Of a stretch of 64,000 bases of DNA, positions 42,441 through 51,347 are shown piece after piece; positions within the stretch are counted from its first letter, which is position 1; every line of letters starts with the position of its first letter. The notes beneath the pieces are model-generated. The model saw nothing but the letters and a program-made list of their open reading frames with translations, did no database searches and was not told the DNA's origin. The DNA is from Vanessa cardui (lineage: Eukaryota > Arthropoda > Insecta > Lepidoptera > Nymphalidae): contig NC_061153.1 in the NCBI RefSeq assembly GCF_905220365.1, positions 3,182,001 through 3,246,000 of the forward strand, read 5' to 3'. The position numbers and the translations under genes were made by a program.

Positions 42441-43897
42441 GAAAGTAGCCTAATGAGAGACATCTGTTGAGAATGCCCAGGAATATCGCGGGTAATGCCT
42501 CATATGCGTTTCTACAGATATCGGCGGTGAAACCTTCAATACCTGGAGCCTTTGATGGGCTAATATTGTCCAGGACATGAAGTATCTCTTGGTGAGTGAA
42601 TGGGTTACTCGGTGGATCACTTTTGGCGCTAAAGATGTCTTTCATATGGTTGGCTACTTCCTTTCTGATACTTTTATGGTATTCGTCATCCTCATCTTGA
42701 TTATCTAAAGGATAGAAGGTTTTTGCCAGTAGATCTGCGGATTATTAGGGGGCAAGTTCGACGTCCCCCATACCCTTGAGATTTGATTCATCGTGGGTTC
42801 GATCAGAATATTTGATAATTCTGTAGGCGCAGTCCCACATGGACTCGCTATTGCAGCCTTGTATTGCTCCAGGCTATCTAAGTACTGCTTTACGATGTAT
42901 GTTTTCCTCCATGGATTGGCTTTTGAGATCTTCCTGCGCAGTCTATTCACATTTGCTTTGAGTAGATCAAGTTCGGGAGTCCACCAATTAATCTCTTTTC
43001 CTTTGGATGGTCCTAGTTTAGGAATTGATTTTTCGCAAGCCTCTTTTATGGCTCCTTCGTAGGCTTCAACAAATGCTTCAAGATCTTCGGTTGAACGGGT
43101 GTTTTCTATTGTTTCCTCGGTTGGTAGTTTGTTATTAGCCAATGATCTTAGTTCTTGCCTAAAAGTAGGCCAGTCCGCTTTTGTTGTGTTGTATTTGCTT
43201 GATATTCTTCTAATTGTAGATTTATATTGTTGCAGTCCAAATGCAAAGGTTGTGGTCAGATGGCGTTACCATGGACTTATTTACCTTCCAATCCTCGATA
43301 TGGTGTATGATACTTTGGGTTGCGGTTGTGATGTCTATACAGCTCTTGTACGCTATGTTACGTCTGATTGTGTAGAAAGTAGGCGTGTTTCCTATGTTTG
43401 CGATCTCGTAATCGTTAGCTGCTAGAAAGTTGGCAAATTCAGAGCCCCGGTCATCCTCAGCATCATGGCCCCACCATTGACTTTTAGCGTTTATGTCACC
43501 TGCTATGATGACATGTTGCGTTCTTAATGAGTTGATTGCTCTTTCTATGAGTTGATTTATCAGCGATTTGTGCACCTATGTCTTCGTCTGCCTCAAAATA
43601 CACCGATATTAAACCTATTTTAAATTTAACGAAATCTATAGTAAGGCTAACAATATTTTCTGATATGGAGCTAGAGGTACTATTTATGTTTAGGTTAGGA
43701 TCGAAAACCACAATGGCAGACTTTACCGGCTTTGTTCTATTGTTGGTTCTTTGGTACACCGGAAAACGACATGATACCATTCCTTTTGAACCAACGTATG
43801 GTTCCTGTAAAAGTATAATGGAGAGGTTAGTTTTGCTGGCCGCATGTAAGAATTCTTGTGTGGCGGAAAAACCTCTCCCTAGGTTGCAATGAGCCAT
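42441..43897 (-). pseudogene. LOA-like LINE ORF2, first half (left copy)
   Basis: Starts MAHCNLGRGFSATQEFL at 43897. The endonuclease follows in two frames: LLQEPYVGSKGM, then IIAGDINAKSQWWG near 43490 and SDHNLCIW near 43235. The linker has INWWTPELDLLKANVNRLRR (43000). A short frame (42645-42440) ends CLSLGYFL at the piggyBac insertion. Frameshifts lie near 43540, 43200 and 42715. The 5' end of the LINE is near 43975, next to an A/T run. The endonuclease-first order identifies this as ORF2; no ORF1 is seen upstream. Confidence 0.8.
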
Positions 43898-43975
43898 TTT
43901 AATTTTGGATCGTCCTGTCCTGTAGTGTCCTTTTTATAGGTATAATACTCCCTGTCTGGATATTCTGTCCCATTT

Positions 43976-44139
43976 TTTTTTTTTTTAAGATGGCCGCCCA
44001 AAACCAAAAAAATTTTGAATTTGTTATCCTGAAGAGAACAACTAGGGACCAATCCTGCTCCAAGCCCCAGATTCCTCGGACAACCAGAACTCGAGTTATC
44101 GAGGCCTAAAGTTATCCAAGATGGCCGCCATAATTGTCA
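43976..44139. other. Junction between LOA-like and R1-like LINEs
   Basis: Non-coding. The 12-mer AAGATGGCCGCC occurs at 43987-43998 and 44118-44129, perhaps a small direct duplication. Confidence 0.5.
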
Positions 44140-45058
44140 GAATGGACGCCTCCTTGCTTTTATGTCCTCGATGGCAGGTGGAAGTTCGAGGAGCACTTCC
44201 GGCGCTTGGCCACGAGACTGGTGGCTGCAGCCGGAGCGCTGGGGCGGATTCTGCCCAACGTAGGTGGACCAGGTAGTTCCTGCAGGCGTCTATACTCCGG
44301 CGTGGTGCGTTCGATGGCACTCTACGGTGCGCCAATATGGGCGGACGCTCTGAGCGCTCGCAACGTCGCCTCTCTGCGACGTCCGCAGCGGGCGATGGCG
44401 CTCAGGGCGGCTCGGGCGTACCGGACGGTGTCATACACCGCGGCCGGCTTGCTGTCCGGAAGCCCGCCATGGGACCTCGAGGCCGAGATCAACTCGAGCG
44501 TCTACTGGCGGGTCAAGGCGGCAAGAGCAGGCGGGAATACACCCCAAGTCCAGCGGTGGAGGGAGGAGGCCCGACATCGCCTCCTGGAGAGGTGGAGAGA
44601 ACGGCTATGAGTTCCGGATGCCAGTGGGGAACTCGTGGCGGCCATTCGGCCTGTTCTGATAAAGTGGGTCGAGCGCAAACACGGCCCACTCTCTTACCAT
44701 CTGACGCAGCTCCTGACCGGCCACGGGTGTTTTGGAAAATACCTTTGCAACGACGTGCCACCACTGTGGCAACGAAGCCGTGGACACGGCCGAGCACACG
44801 CGCGCAGAGTGCCCAGCCTGGGCGGAGCCTCGCGCAGCCCTGTTCACGGCTATTGGAGGAGACATCTCGCTTCCGGCCTTAGTGCACAAAATGGTCACGA
44901 GCGAAGAGGCGTGGGCCGCATTACGAACCTTCAGCGAGGTCGTAATGTCCGCCAAGGAGAAGGCTGAAAGACAGCAGGAGGACGACACCAACTCCCGCCC
45001 GTTGCGTCGACGGAGACCTGGTCGACGACGCCGCGACCATCTAGGCCGGTTGCCTTGA
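44134..45058 (+). pseudogene. R1-like ORF2 C-terminus with zinc motif (left copy)
   Basis: The first frame (to 44610) is the region after the reverse transcriptase palm: FEEHFRRLATRLVAAAGALG, LYSGVVRSMALYGAPIW, AARAYRTVSYTAAGLL and PPWDLEAE. After a stop at 44610, other frames carry HLTQLLTGHGCFGKYL and the CCHC-like CHHCGNEAVDTAEHTRAECPAW near 44760-44820, and end near 45058. These C-terminal features are typical of R1-clade ORF2. The palm and endonuclease are absent. Confidence 0.75.
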
Positions 45059-45205
45059 CCTGATTTGACACAGCGGCGGCGGACCTTTAAATCCGCTGCT
45101 GCTTTACCCAGACGTGACATAGCGTAGTCGGCAGCGGAACCTTACACCCGCTGCCGCCTAGCTTCCAGTGGCGGACTCGGGGGAGTCCGTCACGGTAAAA
45201 AAAAA
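44140..45205 (+). mobile_element. 3' end of an R1-like LINE (element C, left copy)
   Basis: A 5'-truncated element holding the C-terminal third of ORF2, a GC-rich 3' UTR and a poly(A) at 45197-45205. The tail is followed at once by GGTTAGGTTAGGTT (45206-45219), an insect telomere-repeat run, and then by the 5' end of the next R1-like element. Telomere-targeted TRAS/SART elements of the R1 clade show this poly(A)-to-telomere-repeat layout. Confidence 0.75.
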
Positions 45206-45219
45206 GGTTAGGTTAGGTT
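45206..45219 (+). repeat. Telomere-type (GGTTA)n run (left copy)
   Basis: GGTTAGGTTAGGTT lies directly between the poly(A) of element C and the 5' sequence of element A. Confidence 0.85.
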
Positions 45220-46625
45220 CCTGAGGGGTGGGGTGCATGTCAGTCGCCTCCTCGTGGCGCACCCTGGGCAACGGTGTCGACGATCTTTTGTCGTCGGCAA
45301 CGGCTAAGACTGACGGGGAGGGTATGTCACGGACCGCTCATGGTACTTCTCTGATTAGCAGAGTGGACTGTGTGAGCGGCTTCGTGGCAAAGGGGAGTTT
45401 GTGTTGTGACGTTTTTAGTGTGAAATTGTAAAATTTGTTTGTGGTGTGTATAACATGTTTTGTGTTTTGTCGAAGGAGTAACGCGTAATCCCGCTAAGTG
45501 AGGTGTCGTGGAACAAGTCTCGCGGCTTCGAGCGGGACCGCGGGTCTTGCCTTAACTGGCCGGACCGTGAGGAAGAAAACCTCTATAAAAATCACCCCGA
45601 ATCCCAAGTGGCGACGCGGCACGAGGGGATGCATGGCTGATGGGATGTTCAGTCGCTACCGCGATCCTCGTCAGGGTACCGGCCGACACCCTCGACGAGT
45701 TACGCAAGGCTTACCCAGGTACAGGGGGCACCACCTGGGCGGACCGTCACTTCCCCCATGCTCGTGGGATTAGTTATGGATGATAAGCAAAACAAAAACC
45801 CCAAAACGAATCCGAGCTCCTTAAGATCGGACAACGACGACATGGTGGTGGAGGTGTGCGCCCCGGTGGCGTGCGCTGGAACCGAAGACCATAGCACGAA
45901 GGAGGGACTTACTGGCCGACCTGAACGACTCTCCGAGTCGGACTCGTCGGTCTGCAGTATGCGGACAGTGGAGTCGGTACACATACCACACAAGGATGTG
46001 ATACGGCAGAGAGGTGAAAACTCCGACCACCGACTCCGAAGCCGGGCAGTTCTTCTGTGTCTTGGGCGACTGTTGTTCGGCAGCCGCCGAACCCGAAGCC
46101 GCCCAAGAAGGCGACGGCGACAAAACCGGCGAAGACAGGGACGCCGAAGACCGTCCCAACGGCAAAAGAGCAGAAAAAGGCCCGCAAAAGGCTTCGCTCT
46201 CCTCGCACCGCGGTGATCACGATCACCTTAAGATCCGGTGCAGAGGAGAAGTACGAGACCGTCCTGGCTCAGGCCAAAAGTTACATCAGGCTGAGCGAGG
46301 TTGGCTTGACGATGGTCCGGTCCAGAACGGTGGCAACGGGAGCGCGGATGCTCGAGATTCCGCCGGGCACCGCTGACGCCGAGAAGTCGGCGGATGCCCT
46401 TGCGGAAAAGCTCCGCAGCATCCTCAACCCGGACGAGGTCCAGATCCATCGACCGACGAAATGCGTCGAGGTCGATGCATGGATCTGGACGACTCGGTGT
46501 CGTCGGAGGAGGTGGTGGCAGCTGTGGCCAGCGAAGGAGGATGCTCCGAAGGAGCGATCAGGCCGGGCGTGGTAGTTCGGTCTGCCAATGGCTGCAGATC
46601 GTTCAGGCTCAGCTGCCCTGTCGTC
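45220..46625 (+). mobile_element. 5' part of a second R1-like LINE (element A, left copy)
   Basis: About 540 bp of GC-rich 5' UTR, then a broken ORF1. It is arranged head-to-tail with element C across a short telomere-type repeat. It is cut at 46625, where the left and right arms of the giant inverted repeat stop matching. Confidence 0.7.
45758..46625 (+). pseudogene. R1/TRAS-like ORF1 (gag-like) N-terminal part (left copy)
   Basis: The first frame starts at 45758 (MLVGLVMDDKQNKNP or the internal MDDKQ) and shifts near 46030. The next frame (46057-46575) is Lys/Pro-rich (KPKTGTP-like stretch), then ITLRSGAEEKYETVLAQAK, ARMLEIPPGT and ADALAEKLRSIL. A third frame follows (MDLDDSVSSEEVVAAVASEG near 46480). 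That order (basic linker, small folded domain) matches R1-clade ORF1 upstream of its zinc knuckles, which are missing here because the element is cut. Confidence 0.65.
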
Positions 46626-48705
46626 TGTCTGTCGTCCTTCAGAGGCGGAACTATTAGAGGATCTCCACCGGATCAACTTGGCGGAGGACCCCAACTGGCC
46701 TAAAGCTAAAATGCTCAGCCAATGCCGAGTGGCTTTCAAAAAAGGCCGCTAAGAAGGAGGCCGCACCACGGTGGCGTTCGAGTGCAGCTCATCTCTTAGG
46801 GATAAGCTGGTGAGCCTGCACCGAGTATACATCGGCTGGGACGAGGCTGAGGTCTGTGACTTCGTTCGGCTGACCTGCTGTATGAAGTGCCAGCAATACG
46901 GTCACCCGGAGAAGCATTGCAGGTCGACAAACGTGGTGTGCAGCAGATGCGGAGAGGTGGGCCACAAGGCCAACGAATGCAAGGCTGAGTCCAGGTGCTG
47001 CGCTACCTGCAAGAGGTTCAAGAGGCCGAATGCAGACGAACATTTCACAGCGGCACTCACATGCCCTGCCCGCATACACGCTGAGAGACAGGCGGCGAAT
47101 ATGACCCAATATGGGTGAATCGGCAGTACTTCGTGTGGGGCAGTTAAATCTCCAGGGTTCAGCGGCGGCCACTACAGAGATATCAGTTATTGCGAACCAA
47201 CTGGGATTGGATCTGATTCTCGTTCAAGAACACTGCACCAACGAGAGGATCATCCATTGCGGAGACAACCCTAAGGCAGGAATACTGATAATGAAGGCCA
47301 ACATAGCTGTAACGTTCCTGGAACACTTAAGCAACGAATACTGCGCGGTCGCACACATGGACACGGGAGTTCGAGGTATCTACCTGATTTCGTCATACTG
47401 CCAATACAGCCATGATATCTCGAGACACCTGGATCACCTTACCAAAGTGCTTGATCGGCTGGCAGGAGAAAGGATACTAATCGGCATGGACAGTAACGCA
47501 CACTCGCCGCTTTGGCACTGCGAGCAACGTCAGTATGTAGGACGAGGAGCGGACTCCGAATATCGGTAGAACCAGATGGAAGGATTCATCCTCGGAAGAG
47601 GCTTACTGATACACAACCAGGAAGGTCAACCCCCTACGTTCCAGAGTCCCAATGGTTTCTCCAACGTGGACCTAACGTTAACAACTAGGGGCATCGCGGT
47701 GTTAGAGTGGCGGGTGAACGAAGGCGCCAGCATTAGTGACCACCAGCTGATCACGTACATGGTCGAGGTTGACAGAACGTACATCGACGCGCAGTTGGAG
47801 AAGCCAGAAGATAAACTGAAGTCATACCGAGAACGCGGAGTGAACTGGGAAACCTTCGAGGTGACCCTGCAGCACCGTATAGGGAGACTGAAGTTCAGAA
47901 GACCAGTAGAAGAAGTATGCGAGCAGTACACTAGAATCTTGACATGGACTGCGGAAGACTGTCTGGGGACGCGCAGCAAGAGGAACGCCGGTGGCTATGA
48001 GTGGTGGTCTCCTGACCTCGACAAGCTACGACGAGCCGTATACTGCGCTCGTCGGGCCTGGCAGCAGTCACGAAAAGTGGACGACGATGCGGAAGAAGAA
48101 AAGAAGAAGGCTAGATTGCGACAAGTAAGAAACGAATACAAGACCGCAATGAAGGACGCTGAGATTGCCCACTTTCGACGCATAGCAGAATCCGGAAATG
48201 AGGATCCCGACGGACTTGCGTACCGCGCCGCCTCTGGCCGAGTGCTCCCGCCCCCGAACTTCATTCATGGCATGAAGCTGTTCGAAGGGCACACCCAATC
48301 AGCGGAAGAAACCATGACCGGACTCATAAGAATCCTATGCCCAGATGACGATCCGGATAGGGACACCCCATACCACCGGCAAGTCAGGATAGCAGCTGCA
48401 TGCGCCCCTTCAGGGACAGATTGTAGTGAACCCACTCGGAAAGCTCTTGGAGAGATTGTCAAAGAATTACCGAACACAGCACCCGGCATGGATGGGATAA
48501 GAGCCCAAGACCTTCTAGTCCAGAGCATGGCGGAGTGGCAAATCGGAGTGGCAATCGTGGCAGAGCCCTACGTCGTTCATTTACGGGACGACTGGGTCTC
48601 CGACCACGAGGGAGTGATCTCCATCGTCGCTCCCGCTATACCCGGCGCCCCTGCGATCGATAGGGTTGCCAAAGGCAGAGGGTGCGTGGCCGCTGTTGTA
48701 AACGG
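46614..48705. repeat. Left arm of inner inverted repeat (2,092 bp)
   Basis: Pairs with 49053-51144 by x + y = 97758, with no net indel and no mismatch noticed. It contains a 5'-truncated copy of element B (ORF1 from the LLEDLHRINL region onward, ORF2 up to GMDGI) fused to the endonuclease of element G. Its first 12 bases (TGCCCTGTCGTC) are also the last 12 of the giant repeat's left arm. Confidence 0.95.
46640..47569 (+). pseudogene. Truncated element B: ORF1 C-terminus and ORF2 start (left copy)
   Basis: ORF1 reads from SEAELLEDLH, has a premature TAA at 46750-46752 (Lys in the fuller copy), then zinc knuckles CMKCQQYGHPEKHC and CSRCGEVGHKANEC and a third CCATC...CP. It ends at 47118 in ATGGGTGA, which overlaps the ORF2 start (47111). 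ORF2 begins MGESAVLRVGQLNLQG, an endonuclease start with VQEHCTNERI and GMDSNAHSPLWH, and stops at 47569 (TAG where the fuller copy has a Lys codon). Confidence 0.85.
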
Positions 48706-49177
48706 AACGGCGTTCGTAGCAGTCTACGCCTCTCCTAACCGGAATCTCGCCGAATTCGAACAACTTCTCGTTGAGGTCGGGGCTCTGGTCGGGCAGTACT
48801 CACCGAGTCCGGTGATCGTTGCGGGGGACTTCAATGCCAAATCTACGGCTTGGGGCTCCCCTGCGACCGATGCCAGAGGAGAGGTGTTAGAGGAGTGGGC
48901 CGTGTCATCGGGACTTACGGCGATCATCTGCGGATCGGAGAGCACGTGCATGCGGCAGCAGGGCGAGTCGTTCGCGTCCATCGCCCTAGCCCGCCGTGTT
49001 CGAGATTGGAGGGTGGAGACAGGGGTGGAGACTCTATCGGATCATCGTTTTACCGTTTACAACAGCGGCCACGCACCCTCTGCCTTTGGCAACCCTATCG
49101 ATCGCAGGGGCGCCGGGTATAGCGGGAGCGACGATGGAGATCACTCCCTCGTGGTCGGAGACCCAGTCGTCCCGTAA
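47576..49177 (+). pseudogene. Chimeric ORF: element B ORF2 fused in frame to element G endonuclease
   Basis: 533 open codons from MEGFILGRGLL. Residues 1-308 are element B: endonuclease C-terminus (SISDHQLITYM), linker (GYEWWSPDLDKLRRAVYCARR) and the first reverse transcriptase motif NTAPGMDGI. At 48500/48501 it switches without losing frame to another R1-like endonuclease: RAQDLLVQSMAEWQIGVAIVAEPY, VIVAGDFNAKSTAWGS and TLSDHRF. From about 49053 the frame reads into the inverted copy and is meaningless. No palm is present, so this cannot be a reverse transcriptase. Confidence 0.8.
48706..49052 (+). other. Unique spacer of inner inverted repeat (element G endonuclease)
   Basis: 347 bp present once, holding the middle and end of the element G endonuclease (ASPNRNLAEF, AGDFNAKSTAW, LSDHRF). 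The inverted copy starts at 49053, right after ATCGTTTT. Confidence 0.9.
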
Positions 49178-51120
49178 ATGAACGACGTAGGGCTCTGCCA
49201 CGATTGCCACTCCGATTTGCCACTCCGCCATGCTCTGGACTAGAAGGTCTTGGGCTCTTATCCCATCCATGCCGGGTGCTGTGTTCGGTAATTCTTTGAC
49301 AATCTCTCCAAGAGCTTTCCGAGTGGGTTCACTACAATCTGTCCCTGAAGGGGCGCATGCAGCTGCTATCCTGACTTGCCGGTGGTATGGGGTGTCCCTA
49401 TCCGGATCGTCATCTGGGCATAGGATTCTTATGAGTCCGGTCATGGTTTCTTCCGCTGATTGGGTGTGCCCTTCGAACAGCTTCATGCCATGAATGAAGT
49501 TCGGGGGCGGGAGCACTCGGCCAGAGGCGGCGCGGTACGCAAGTCCGTCGGGATCCTCATTTCCGGATTCTGCTATGCGTCGAAAGTGGGCAATCTCAGC
49601 GTCCTTCATTGCGGTCTTGTATTCGTTTCTTACTTGTCGCAATCTAGCCTTCTTCTTTTCTTCTTCCGCATCGTCGTCCACTTTTCGTGACTGCTGCCAG
49701 GCCCGACGAGCGCAGTATACGGCTCGTCGTAGCTTGTCGAGGTCAGGAGACCACCACTCATAGCCACCGGCGTTCCTCTTGCTGCGCGTCCCCAGACAGT
49801 CTTCCGCAGTCCATGTCAAGATTCTAGTGTACTGCTCGCATACTTCTTCTACTGGTCTTCTGAACTTCAGTCTCCCTATACGGTGCTGCAGGGTCACCTC
49901 GAAGGTTTCCCAGTTCACTCCGCGTTCTCGATATGACTTCAGTTTATCTTCTGGCTTCTCCAACTGCGCGTCGATGTACGTTCTGTCAACCTCGACCATG
50001 TACGTGATCAGCTGGTGGTCACTAATGCTGGCGCCTTCGTTCACCCGCCACTCTAACACCGCGATGCCCCTAGTTGTTAACGTTAGGTCCACGTTGGAGA
50101 AACCATTGGGACTCTGGAACGTAGGGGGTTGACCTTCCTGGTTGTGTATCAGTAAGCCTCTTCCGAGGATGAATCCTTCCATCTGGTTCTACCGATATTC
50201 GGAGTCCGCTCCTCGTCCTACATACTGACGTTGCTCGCAGTGCCAAAGCGGCGAGTGTGCGTTACTGTCCATGCCGATTAGTATCCTTTCTCCTGCCAGC
50301 CGATCAAGCACTTTGGTAAGGTGATCCAGGTGTCTCGAGATATCATGGCTGTATTGGCAGTATGACGAAATCAGGTAGATACCTCGAACTCCCGTGTCCA
50401 TGTGTGCGACCGCGCAGTATTCGTTGCTTAAGTGTTCTAGGAACGTTACAGCTATGTTGGCCTTCATTATCAGTATTCCTGCCTTAGGGTTGTCTCCGCA
50501 ATGGATGATCCTCTCGTTGGTGCAGTGTTCTTGAACGAGAATCAGATCCAATCCCAGTTGGTTCGCAATAACTGATATCTCTGTAGTGGCCGCCGCTGAA
50601 CCCTGGAGATTTAACTGCCCCACACGAAGTACTGCCGATTCACCCATATTGGGTCATATTCGCCGCCTGTCTCTCAGCGTGTATGCGGGCAGGGCATGTG
50701 AGTGCCGCTGTGAAATGTTCGTCTGCATTCGGCCTCTTGAACCTCTTGCAGGTAGCGCAGCACCTGGACTCAGCCTTGCATTCGTTGGCCTTGTGGCCCA
50801 CCTCTCCGCATCTGCTGCACACCACGTTTGTCGACCTGCAATGCTTCTCCGGGTGACCGTATTGCTGGCACTTCATACAGCAGGTCAGCCGAACGAAGTC
50901 ACAGACCTCAGCCTCGTCCCAGCCGATGTATACTCGGTGCAGGCTCACCAGCTTATCCCTAAGAGATGAGCTGCACTCGAACGCCACCGTGGTGCGGCCT
51001 CCTTCTTAGCGGCCTTTTTTGAAAGCCACTCGGCATTGGCTGAGCATTTTAGCTTTAGGCCAGTTGGGGTCCTCCGCCAAGTTGATCCGGTGGAGATCCT
51101 CTAATAGTTCCGCCTCTGAA
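49034..51120 (-). pseudogene. Truncated element B and G fusion (right inner copy)
   Basis: Mirror of 46640-48705: ORF1 zinc knuckles (50987-50640), ORF2 start (50647-50189) and the B-G fusion frame (50182-49034). It carries the same premature stops and the same fusion point (49258) as the left copy. The fusion frame here ends VAAVVNGKTMIR because the sequence beyond 49053 differs. Shared lesions show that both arms derive from one defective copy. Confidence 0.9.
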
Positions 51121-51144
51121 GGACGACAGACAGACGACAGGGCA
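49053..51144. repeat. Right arm of inner inverted repeat (2,092 bp)
   Basis: Reverse complement of 46614-48705. On the minus strand it follows directly after the 3' end of the near-complete element B, so two B copies lie in tandem. Confidence 0.95.
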
Positions 51145-51347
51145 ATCCCACCACCGACCCATGGTCCTACCCACCTTACGGTATACGGACCGAATCTTGG
51201 GAGACGAGCTCGGTACTTGCGTTTGCTCTTTCCCGAGTCCGCTCTTCGCTCCCTACAAATTTTTCTGTATCCTGTCCCTGTTCTATGACCACTCTCCCCT
51301 AATGGGGCTGTACATCAAACCACAGTACTTCGCGCTCGAGCAGTCTA

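Larger units (their letters stand above)
39275..46625. repeat. Left arm of giant inverted repeat (at least 7,351 bp)
   Basis: Every position x here pairs with 103275 - x on the other strand of 56650-64000. All mirrored ORFs obey this rule exactly, so there is no net insertion or deletion. Mismatches noticed by eye: 40554/62721, 41579/61696 and 43156/60119. The inner boundary at 46625 is set by divergence after GCCCTGTCGTC. The outer boundary is unknown because the right arm runs off the window. Confidence 0.95.
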
